64,000 nucleotides of DNA from an uncultured Rivibacter sp. (GTDB taxonomy: Bacteria; Pseudomonadota; Gammaproteobacteria; Burkholderiales; Burkholderiaceae). Shown here piece by piece: positions 16,666-22,591 of this stretch. The notes under the pieces were generated by a model that had not been told where the DNA came from, ran no database searches, and saw nothing but the letters and a program-made list of their open reading frames with translations. The position numbers and the translations under genes are program-made. Every line of letters begins with the position of its first letter. The first letter of the stretch is position 1. The DNA is taken from NCBI GenBank assembly GCA_946480925.1, contig CAMLLU010000030.1, positions 1-64,000 on the forward strand. Direction: 5' to 3'.

Positions 16666-18096
16666 TCAGTAGACGGCGATGCGGAAGGCCGACCAGCCGG
16701 CGAGCACCATCAGCACGCCTGCCATCACCGAAAACAGCGTGTTGGCCACCGGGCTGCACCAGAAGTCGATGACCGCCGAGGTCTGCAGGTAGTCCACCTG
16801 CATGGTCCACGTCGGGCATGAACCACCGCTCAGGCTGACGACGAAGAAGTGACCGATGCCGCGACCGAGTGCCGAGGCCGACACGGCATCGCGGAACTTG
16901 ATCAGCACGTCGCTGAAGGTCTTGCCCTTCTTCTCGTACAGCTCACCCGCAGTGCCCGGCTGGCCACCGCAGCCGGCCGCGCTTGGGTTGCGCTCGCACG
17001 AGCCGCCATCGACGTTCTCGCCATTGGTCCCGGTGCTGGCCGAGCCACCGTTGGGTGCACCAGTGCCGGTGCCCGGCGTGCTGCTGCCGGAGCCCGACGA
17101 ACTCCCTGTGCTGCTCCCAGTACCTCCACACTGCTGGCTGGTCGGATTGGCCGTGCAATAGCTGTTCTGGCTCTGCGTGGTGGTGGTCGTTTGCTGAGTC
17201 GGTGCGCCGGTCTGGTTGCCGCTGCCATCGCGAGTGGTGGTCGTGGTGGTGGTTGTGGTGGTGCACGTCGTGCCATCGCAACGTGTATCGCGTCTGGTCG
17301 TGACTTCAGTGCTACCGCCACCGCCTGAGTTGCTGGTGGTGGTACCGGTGTTGTCACGCGTGTCCGTGTTGGTGTTCGGCGCCTGACTGCAAGGCACACA
17401 AACGTTCGCGCCGTTGACCGTGCCCGGACACTGGCCACTCGGACAGCGCGGCGGCTTCGGATCGCCGCTACCGCTGCCGGACTGATCCGGCGAACTCGGG
17501 GTCTGGCCGCTGCCATCTGAACCATTGCACGTCGCGCCGGTGTACTTGCCAGAACCGCGCGCCCAAGCCACGCCGTCGGCACCGGTCCATCCGAACTCGG
17601 GCTCTGCGGCCACCGTGCAGGTGTTGACGCAGATGTAGCGTGTGCCGCCACTCACCGACCCAGGCCATTCCCAGGGCCCCGCATCCTTGCCCGCACCGCA
17701 GGCGCTTTCGCATGCCTGCGTGGCGGGGTTCTGCACCGTCCCCGCGGGGCACGCTTCTACGACGCGCTCGCACTTGCCCGTGTTGAAGTTGGCCGACCAT
17801 GAGGGTGTCCCCTGCGGGCAAGCCTCTTGAGCCTGCGTCAGATTCGCTAGGACTGTGTTGTCCGAAATGCGCTTGACGTTGCAATACGCCAGCCGCACAG
17901 GCGCCGTGCCTGTCATGGTGCCGACCGAGACGAACTCGTAATCACCGCCAAACGTCGCGATGGCCAAGCGGCATCCGGCCTCAGCATTGGCGCCCGCGCC
18001 GAACCAAACGGAATCGGTCGTTTCGACCGCTGCGAAGGCAGCACCGCAGCACAGTGCCCACATGCACGAGGCCAGCAGCCTTGCGATACGGCTCAT
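16666..18096 (-). CDS. pIII/TspB-like phage adhesin
   Basis: A 476-residue exported protein with signal peptide SRIARLLASCMWALCCGAAFA. It has a cysteine-rich N-terminal region, Gly/Ser/Thr/Pro linkers including a run of nine threonines (around nt 17240-17265), and a C-terminal membrane anchor (VMAGVLMVLAGWSAFRIAVY). This resembles pIII of Zot-phages and neisserial TspB. It should sit at the virion tip and bind the host receptor. The ATG at 18096 is chosen because the signal peptide begins there; the upstream in-frame part covers another small gene. Confidence 0.8.
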   Translation of the reverse strand: MSRIARLLASCMWALCCGAAFAAVETTDSVWFGAGANAEAGCRLAIATFGGDYEFVSVGTMTGTAPVRLAYCNVKRISDNTVLANLTQAQEACPQGTPSWSANFNTGKCERVVEACPAGTVQNPATQACESACGAGKDAGPWEWPGSVSGGTRYICVNTCTVAAEPEFGWTGADGVAWARGSGKYTGATCNGSDGSGQTPSSPDQSGSGSGDPKPPRCPSGQCPGTVNGANVCVPCSQAPNTNTDTRDNTGTTTSNSGGGGSTEVTTRRDTRCDGTTCTTTTTTTTTTRDGSGNQTGAPTQQTTTTTQSQNSYCTANPTSQQCGGTGSSTGSSSGSGSSTPGTGTGAPNGGSASTGTNGENVDGGSCERNPSAAGCGGQPGTAGELYEKKGKTFSDVLIKFRDAVSASALGRGIGHFFVVSLSGGSCPTWTMQVDYLQTSAVIDFWCSPVANTLFSVMAGVLMVLAGWSAFRIAVY

Positions 18097-18107
18097 GAGC
18101 CCGACCT

Positions 18108-18179
18108 TCACCGCTTGAAGCCTTGAATGCAGGCCCAGGCGCACAGGCAGCCCAGCCCCAGGAAAAACAGCGTCCACAT
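18108..18179 (-). CDS. 23-residue hydrophobic phage protein
   Basis: Encodes MWTLFFLGLGCLCAWACIQG followed by FKR, one membrane helix with a basic end. It has a strong Shine-Dalgarno (GGGAGGG, 8 bases before ATG 18179) and overlaps nothing else in the late operon except the 5' leader of the adhesin gene. Size, topology and place between pVIII and pIII suit a pVII/pIX-type minor coat protein. The call rests on SD plus context. Confidence 0.6.
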   Translation of the reverse strand: MWTLFFLGLGCLCAWACIQGFKR

Positions 18180-18255
18180 CGCGTTAGCCCTCCCGCTTGT
18201 CGCCAACAAAAAGGGCCCGCACGCTGCGCAGTACGGGCCCACCGGTTCGGATCGC

Positions 18256-18483
18256 TTAGCGACCGATCATGCCCAGGATCTTGCGACCGCCCCACGAGGC
18301 AACCAGCGGCAGCACCTTCACGGCCGCAATGGCCAGGATGCCGGCGACCACGCCGCCGAAGCTGATGCCGGTGGTCAGCGAGGTGAAGTCCACACCGGTG
18401 CCTGCGGTTTGCGCGAAGGCGGCAGGAGCGCCCAGGGCCAGCACGGCCAGGGCAACGAGTTTGCGATTCATCATCTTGGGCAT
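18256..18483 (-). CDS. Major coat protein (pVIII-like)
   Basis: A 75-residue precursor. The signal peptide (RKLVALAVLALGAPAAFA) is followed by a short acidic/polar mature N-terminus (QTAGTGVDFTSL), one membrane helix (GGVVAGILAIAAVKVLPLVA) and a basic C-terminus (GGRKILGMIGR) that would contact DNA inside the virion. ATG 18483 has GGAG at good spacing; ATGs at 18474 and 18471 are alternatives. The layout is diagnostic for filamentous phage major coat proteins. Confidence 0.85.
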   Translation of the reverse strand: MPKMMNRKLVALAVLALGAPAAFAQTAGTGVDFTSLTTGISFGGVVAGILAIAAVKVLPLVASWGGRKILGMIGR

Positions 18484-18550
18484 AGCGCCACTCCATGTAG
18501 GTTGTTCGGCAGGCAAGCCGGCCTGCCAGCGGTTCGCGCACATGCGCAAT

Positions 18551-18913
18551 TCAGTTAGCACCGATGAAGGCCAGGATCCGGCCGCAGCCCCACGCGACGA
18601 GGTAGACCAGCATCACGAGCGTGAAGCCGAAGCCGAAGGCCTGCGTGGCTTGCGCCCCGTCGAACGGCGAAGCGCCGATGACGCCCGGCGTACAGGTCGG
18701 GTAGGTGGTCTGCACGACCACGCTGCTGGCCGAGCCGCTGCCCGTGGTGCGCGACAGCGCCAGGCCGTTCTCTTGCACACCGGTGCACGAGACGACATAG
18801 CTGCCGCTCGCATCGCTGAAGCTCTGCGGGTACTCACTGCGGCAGTGCTCCTCGCGGGCGCCCTGCTCCAGCTGGTAGCAGGTGCCGCGGAACGCGAAAC
18901 CGGTGTCAGCCAT
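18551..18913 (-). CDS. Inovirus protein with C-terminal membrane helix
   Basis: A 120-residue protein with four cysteines in the first ~75 residues, a Ser/Thr-rich middle (LSRTTGSGSASSVVVQTTYP), and a C-terminal membrane helix (FGFGFTLVMLVYLVAWGCG). No signal peptide is obvious. It lies between the ssDNA-binding candidate and the major coat protein, where other inoviruses carry small structural genes. Function not recognised. Confidence 0.65.
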   Translation of the reverse strand: MADTGFAFRGTCYQLEQGAREEHCRSEYPQSFSDASGSYVVSCTGVQENGLALSRTTGSGSASSVVVQTTYPTCTPGVIGASPFDGAQATQAFGFGFTLVMLVYLVAWGCGRILAFIGAN

Positions 18914-18914
18914 G

Positions 18915-19220
18915 TCAGGCGGCGGCCTTCACGCCGACAGGCTTAGCCTGGCCGATCGGGCGCACTTCGAGGACCTGCTCACGTGCCTCACGGCCGTTGC
19001 CGACGCGCTGGATGTCGAGCTCGGCCTCGAAGGGCAACGGCAGGTGCATCAAGCGCTTGACAGTCTCACCGCCCGGCAGCTTCCACTCTTCAGTGAACTG
19101 CCCTTTGGCGTTGCCCTTGGACTCGTCGAGGTTGCACAGCGTGTACAGCTTGCCGCTGTCGAGCTGCTTGCCATCGACGGCGCCTTGGAAGAACTTCATG
19201 CCCACTACGGTGACTTTCAT
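18915..19220 (-). CDS. Candidate ssDNA-binding protein (pV analogue)
   Basis: A 101-residue protein, mostly beta in pattern (MKVTVVGMKFFQGAVDGKQ, then KLYTLCNLDE, then PLPFEAELDIQRVGNGREA). It sits directly after the replication gene and before coat genes, the place of gene V in filamentous phages. Size fits pV-type single-stranded DNA-binding proteins that coat the genome before export. Start ATG 19220 follows GAGGCAAACG; the longer upstream frame is shadow. The assignment is by size and position. Confidence 0.6.
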   Translation of the reverse strand: MKVTVVGMKFFQGAVDGKQLDSGKLYTLCNLDESKGNAKGQFTEEWKLPGGETVKRLMHLPLPFEAELDIQRVGNGREAREQVLEVRPIGQAKPVGVKAAA

Positions 19221-19230
19221 CGTTTGCCTC

Positions 19231-20529
19231 TCATGCCGCTCTGCGGCTTGCTTCGAACTGCGCCAGGTCGGCCGCCGTGAGCGGGCGCAGCTCAATAACG
19301 CGCACACGGGGTTTGAACTCGATAACGTTTCGCTTCACCGCTATGTCGAGGCCATAGGGCAGCAGCGCCTTGCGGTGGCGCCAGAAGGTGTTGCGCGGCA
19401 GTCGTTTGGCCAGGTCATCACCTGCCAGGTAGTCGCGTGCCGTGCGGCGGAAGTGGTTTGGCAGCTGCTCCAGGTCGTCATGCGTGTGTTCAGCACGACC
19501 CATCACGGCGCGGCGTTCTTCGAAGAGCAATTCGAGCTGGTGCATGTCCAGGCTCCCTAGGTACTGGCACCCCATCGAGATCAGCTGCGTGCTCTTTACC
19601 GTGACCTCGAAGCGGATGAGGCCAACGTGCTCGCAGAACTCAATCAGCTCGCCGGGTGCCCCATGGCGAGCCATCTCGGAAGACTTGAGGTAGCACTTCG
19701 CATAGACGCGCCGGGAGCCCCTGCCCCAGTCCACCGTCTCGCCGTCGAAGTGCGTCCCAACCTTGATGCGTGCGCTCTGCTGCTGCGTCGAGAGCCACGC
19801 CATGTAGGCATGCGCGTCGCTCAGCGAGCCCGCGCCGTAGTTCGCCGTCAGGTCAATGCGCGTGACGCGACAGCCGGTCCAATGCTCTTGGATCTCGGTA
19901 GACCTGGTGTTGCGGTCGTTGTTGTCGAAGCAACCTTCCTTCACCACGCTGCGGTGGTACTTGCGGCCCATCGTGAACGGCGGCAGACCGAGCGTCTGCA
20001 GCAGCTCGTTCACGCGCCGCATGCACTCCGCCAGGCTGAAGCCGAACAGGTTGCTCGGCCGGCCGAAACGCGACACGTTGCCATCGAAGCTCACGCGGTG
20101 GCCGTCGCAGCGGACGTTGACCGAGCTGTCATGCGAGCCTTCGATGCGAACCGCGCGCGTGGTCTTCCAGACCAACTCGCCGTGTTCATCGACACCCATC
20201 ACGCAGCCGGCGTCGACCACGGGCAACTCGTGCTCATGGTCCTGGTAGAGGCTCAGCCAATCGACAAAAAACGGCTCCGGAGCGTCCGGGCCGAAGTAGA
20301 CGGCCTGCCCTTCGCCAAGGCGGTAAACAGGGGCGGGTAAACCCTCGGTTTGATCCGCCTTTGTTCCACCGGTGGGATTCTGGTGACGTGTTACTAGCAC
20401 GTCACCTCCGTTGTTCGGCTGGCGAACGCCTTCGGGCGGCCGGGTCGCAAGCTCCGCGGGCCGCCCGAAGGCGTCCGACAAGTGCGGCTCCAGCCTATGA
20501 ACATTGGAAAGTCGATAGTGGTCAAGCAC
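19231..20529 (-). CDS. Phage replication initiation protein (pII/pX family)
   Basis: A 432-residue protein. The central region reads KYHRSVVKEGCFDNND, then HWTGCRVTRIDLTANYGAGS, then VYAKCYLKSSEM and LIRFEVTVKS, the pattern of phage/plasmid replication proteins of the II/X family (rolling-circle nickases). The catalytic tyrosine is probably in YAKCYLKS; this is inference. The GTG at 20529 is preferred: it has GAGGGT 8 bases upstream and overlaps the previous small gene by 8 bp. The in-frame sequence further upstream is antisense-like shadow. Confidence 0.8.
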   Translation of the reverse strand: MLDHYRLSNVHRLEPHLSDAFGRPAELATRPPEGVRQPNNGGDVLVTRHQNPTGGTKADQTEGLPAPVYRLGEGQAVYFGPDAPEPFFVDWLSLYQDHEHELPVVDAGCVMGVDEHGELVWKTTRAVRIEGSHDSSVNVRCDGHRVSFDGNVSRFGRPSNLFGFSLAECMRRVNELLQTLGLPPFTMGRKYHRSVVKEGCFDNNDRNTRSTEIQEHWTGCRVTRIDLTANYGAGSLSDAHAYMAWLSTQQQSARIKVGTHFDGETVDWGRGSRRVYAKCYLKSSEMARHGAPGELIEFCEHVGLIRFEVTVKSTQLISMGCQYLGSLDMHQLELLFEERRAVMGRAEHTHDDLEQLPNHFRRTARDYLAGDDLAKRLPRNTFWRHRKALLPYGLDIAVKRNVIEFKPRVRVIELRPLTAADLAQFEASRRAA

Positions 20530-20797
20530 GCGCCTGACCCTCGTCGCAAGTGCACCGGCCGTCGCCTGAGCACAAACGCACCTGACGGTGCTCGGCCCAG
20601 ACATCGCCAAGGTCAGGCGTGTTGACCTTGAACCATTGCCCGTCGCTGGCGAACTCGCCCAGCTCGACGACCTGGCCGCACAGCGTGGCGCCGCGGCGGC
20701 GGATCTGGACGTGGACCACCGGCACGCGACGCTCGCGCACAGCAACAGTCGTGCAATGCCGGCTATAGGCCTCGTGTGTCAGCGGCCGGTCAATCAT
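20522..20797 (-). CDS. Small inovirus protein upstream of the replication gene
   Basis: A 91-residue protein starting MIDRPLTHEAYSRH, with a beta-rich middle (VPVVHVQIRRRGATLCGQVV) and a cysteine-containing tail (VRLCSGDGRCTCDEG). It overlaps the replication gene by 8 bp, implying coupled translation. A related peptide (PLTHEAYSRHRSAVAV) can be read about 400 bp upstream, so its 5' end has been duplicated. Function unknown. Confidence 0.6.
   Translation of the reverse strand: MIDRPLTHEAYSRHCTTVAVRERRVPVVHVQIRRRGATLCGQVVELGEFASDGQWFKVNTPDLGDVWAEHRQVRLCSGDGRCTCDEGQARA
20760..20786. repeat. Copy 1 of a duplicated 27-bp segment
   Basis: Matches 21170-21196 at 24 of 27 positions, same orientation; both copies encode PLTHEAYSRH-like peptide on the minus strand. 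This copy lies in the 5' part of the small gene 20522-20797. The sequence between the copies holds a small plus-strand gene and a perfect palindrome. Confidence 0.7.
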
Positions 20798-20883
20798 CAC
20801 GATGGCTCCCTGCGAGGCGCTCCACCGCAGGTACAAACACCCACTGGAAGACCACGAACGCAAACAAGCAGGAGGAAAAGACG

Positions 20884-21147
20884 ATGCCCACCAGCGACCA
20901 GACGAGCGCAGGCGCACTTGCTGCAAGTGCGCCGACTAGCGCTTCAAGCGTGATAGGTGTGCCCCCGTCAGTGCAGGCAGCCGTCGCACGCGACACCGAG
21001 CTGCTGAACGCCGGGCTCATGAACATCGCCAGGGAGGCAGCGATTGCAATGCTGTGGGTCTGCTTGGCAATCGTGCTGGTGACGATCCTCAAGGGACTGA
21101 GCAGACGAAGGCGGCAGCCTCGCAAGTGGGACGACAAGCATCGATAG
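20884..21147 (+). CDS. Small membrane protein of the prophage (candidate)
   Basis: An 87-residue protein behind a near-perfect Shine-Dalgarno (AGGAGG, 8 bases before ATG 20884). Ser/Ala-rich N-terminus, one membrane helix (AIAMLWVCLAIVLVTIL) and a very basic tail (SRRRRQPRKWDDKHR). The opposite strand (20790-21251) is also open and encodes a plausible membrane segment (LVWSLVGIVFSSCLFAFVVF) that would overlap the next minus-strand gene by ATGATTGA, so the coding strand is not certain. The strong ribosome-binding site favours the plus strand. Confidence 0.45.
   Translation: MPTSDQTSAGALAASAPTSASSVIGVPPSVQAAVARDTELLNAGLMNIAREAAIAMLWVCLAIVLVTILKGLSRRRRQPRKWDDKHR
20911..20933. promoter_or_regulatory. 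Perfect 23-bp palindrome
   Basis: Arms GGCGCACTTGC (20911-20921) and GCAAGTGCGCC (20923-20933) around a single T. It could be a regulator site or part of a replication-origin hairpin. It lies within the short gap region upstream of the phage replication gene and shares the GCAAGT/ACTTGC motif with the inverted repeats at 21262-21308. Confidence 0.5.
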
Positions 21148-21169
21148 ACCGCGACAGCCGAGCGGTGTC

Positions 21170-21196
21170 GGCTGTACGCCTCGTGCGTCAGCGGCA
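21170..21196. repeat. Copy 2 of a duplicated 27-bp segment
   Basis: The partner of 20760-20786 (24 of 27 identical). No start codon for the minus-strand small gene is kept here, so this copy looks like a relic of a duplication or insertion event. Confidence 0.7.
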
Positions 21197-21261
21197 GGTT
21201 TTGACCAGGTGCAGCGACGCCCCCAGAATTCGCAAATTGCAAATGCATCACTCGATCCCGT

Positions 21262-21308
21262 TTTGCGCAAGTTGCGAAACGTAAGGGCTATTTCGCAACT
21301 TGCGCAAA
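21262..21308. promoter_or_regulatory. Pair of perfect 18-bp inverted repeats (candidate operator)
   Basis: TTTGCGCAAGTTGCGAAA at 21262-21279 is the exact reverse complement of 21291-21308, with an 11-bp spacer. Each arm also contains its own dyad, CGCAA-G-TTGCG. The element sits 28 bp before the plus-strand HTH gene, in the divergent control region of the prophage, with a further GCAAATTGC palindrome just upstream. Cooperative repressor binding is the likely use; a stem-loop in single-stranded phage DNA is an alternative. Confidence 0.7.
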
Positions 21309-21335
21309 TGGGGCAACGCACCGAGGGGTTATTCG

Positions 21336-21719
21336 ATGTACCGAGAAGTTGTTGAGGCGCTGACCAAGCAGCAGATCGACGAGCTGGAGAAACGCGGCAT
21401 CGTCCGGTCCACCGTATCTGCTTGGAAACACGGCAAGCGAAGCCCTACCCTGCCTCAGGCAAAGGTGCTCGCCATAGTGGCGATGGTGAGCTTTAGCGAC
21501 CTGGTCGAGGAGCTAGCTGAGCTGGAGGCGACGCCTGAGCAGCGGTCGTTTTTTCGAGCAACAGTGGCAAAGGGACTAGCTGCGTCCTTCGCCCTCTTCT
21601 TTTGCATTTTGCAAGTGCTCTTCGCGGAGGACGCGAAGGCCGCAGAGCCAGCATTGGCGCGGGTTTCCGGCTTGTCTAGTCAAGCCGAAACGCAGCCGGC
21701 ACATTGCACATTGTGGTGA
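21336..21719 (+). CDS. Prophage HTH regulator with C-terminal membrane segment
   Basis: A 127-residue protein. The N-terminal half looks like a helix-turn-helix of small phage/plasmid repressors (KRGIVRSTVSAWKHGKRSP, then LPQAKVLAIVAM). A hydrophobic stretch near residues 84-103 (AASFALFFCILQVLFA) suggests membrane association, and the last ~20 residues are encoded across the right dif-like core. It is divergent from the phage operon and next to the inverted-repeat operator, so autoregulation and phage repression are likely. Confidence 0.65.
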   Translation: MYREVVEALTKQQIDELEKRGIVRSTVSAWKHGKRSPTLPQAKVLAIVAMVSFSDLVEELAELEATPEQRSFFRATVAKGLAASFALFFCILQVLFAEDAKAAEPALARVSGLSSQAETQPAHCTLW

Positions 21720-21725
21720 TTTAAG
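21705..21725. other. Right prophage junction (candidate attR)
   Basis: The core TGCACATTGT (21705-21714) repeats that of 14371-14380 in the same orientation, followed by GGTGATTTAAG. Joining the left arm of 14360-14370 to the core and this right arm gives a plausible original dif site. The core lies within the 3' end of the HTH gene. Confidence 0.5.
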
Positions 21726-22068
21726 AGCAAGCGACGGCCGCTAACCGTGCGCCGAGTGCGCATCGCTGCTACGGCTGCGAGTGGGCATGGACCTGCCTAG
21801 CAAGGACTGGGACGGCTGGTGCTTTTCAGTCGCGGCAAGCTCTGGTATGGCCGGGTGCGGCGGCGTCTTGCCTATCAAGCTCGCTGCGACTCATGCCCGT
21901 GCTTAAGCCCAAGTTCATTGCCGAATCAGAAACGGTGGATTGGCGATCTGGCCGTTTATCTATCGATTCGCGAACCATAAAGTCTTGGCCATGGACGACG
22001 CCGGATGCGCATCCACCGACGCCAGCCCCTCCCAACCGACCCAACCGGATGTGCGAAAGGAAATAGTC
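21720..22068. other. Intergenic stretch after the prophage
   Basis: 349 bp with no supported gene on either strand. Lower GC near 21900-21985 may hold the promoter of the DUF4148 gene, but no pair of -35/-10 boxes stands out. Confidence 0.4.
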
Positions 22069-22443
22069 ATGACCAAGCTGTCTGCCACCGCTCTTGCCAC
22101 CCTTCTTGTCGCCGTTGCCGGCGCTTCCACCAGCGCTTTCGCGCAAGAGGGTTCGTTGACCCGCGAACAGGTTCGTGCCGAGGTGCTGCGTGCCCAGGCC
22201 GCCGGTGAATTCCTGGCACCCAAGGCCGAGGACTACGGTGTCTTCGTTTCCCCGCGTGCCGCGCAGCCCCAGCAATCGACTCGCGAAGCTGCAAGTGCCA
22301 CCGAAACGAAGACCAATGAAGCCAAGCCCGCCAAGGCGCGCAGCGAAAGCTGGCATTCGGAGCACAACCCGCAGGACTACGGTGTGTTCCTGCCCACCGG
22401 CACCACGAAGAAGGCCTCCGAGCAGTACGCCCGCGGCCAGTGA
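22069..22443 (+). CDS. DUF4148-type periplasmic protein
   Basis: A 124-residue protein with signal peptide KLSATALATLLVAVAGASTSAFA, followed by the family pattern SLTREQVRAEVLRAQAAGEF. The short motif EDYGVF occurs in the first half and QDYGVFLP in the second, which looks like an internal duplication. DUF4148 proteins are abundant in Burkholderiales and have no established function. SD AAAGGAAATAG precedes the ATG. Confidence 0.8.
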   Translation: MTKLSATALATLLVAVAGASTSAFAQEGSLTREQVRAEVLRAQAAGEFLAPKAEDYGVFVSPRAAQPQQSTREAASATETKTNEAKPAKARSESWHSEHNPQDYGVFLPTGTTKKASEQYARGQ

Positions 22444-22485
22444 GCGACCCGGGCGCATAGCCCGCGCAAAAACCACCGCCAGTTT

Positions 22486-22574
22486 TGTGCCGATGCGGAT
22501 GTTCGGTGTGGTTGGGCGCAGTGCCTCGCGGCACGACCGGGTTGGTTCCGGACGTCCATCCCAACATCGGCACA
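22486..22574. terminator. Long imperfect palindrome between convergent genes
   Basis: TGTGCCGATG (22486-22495) pairs with CATCGGCACA (22565-22574). Inner parts pair imperfectly, and a small perfect hairpin GTGCC-TCGC-GGCAC (22521-22534) sits at the tip. It lies between the convergent DUF4148 gene and the sensor kinase, fitting a bidirectional terminator; no T-run is present. Confidence 0.4.
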
Positions 22575-22591
22575 GTCGGCGGGTCACGCTT

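Larger units (their letters stand above)
14371..21714 (-). mobile_element. Integrated filamentous (inovirus) prophage
   Basis: Bounded by two copies of TGCACATTGT within dif-like sequence. Contents, read on the minus strand from the right end, are small leader genes, a pII/pX-type replication protein, an ssDNA-binding protein candidate, a small coat-region membrane protein, the major coat protein, a tiny hydrophobic protein, a pIII/TspB-like adhesin, a DUF2523/pVI-like protein and Zot (pI). HTH regulators lie on the plus strand at both ends. The length of about 7.3 kb and the gene order are those of a complete inovirus. No integrase or transposase is present, consistent with use of host XerCD. 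All core structural and replication genes look intact. Confidence 0.85.
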
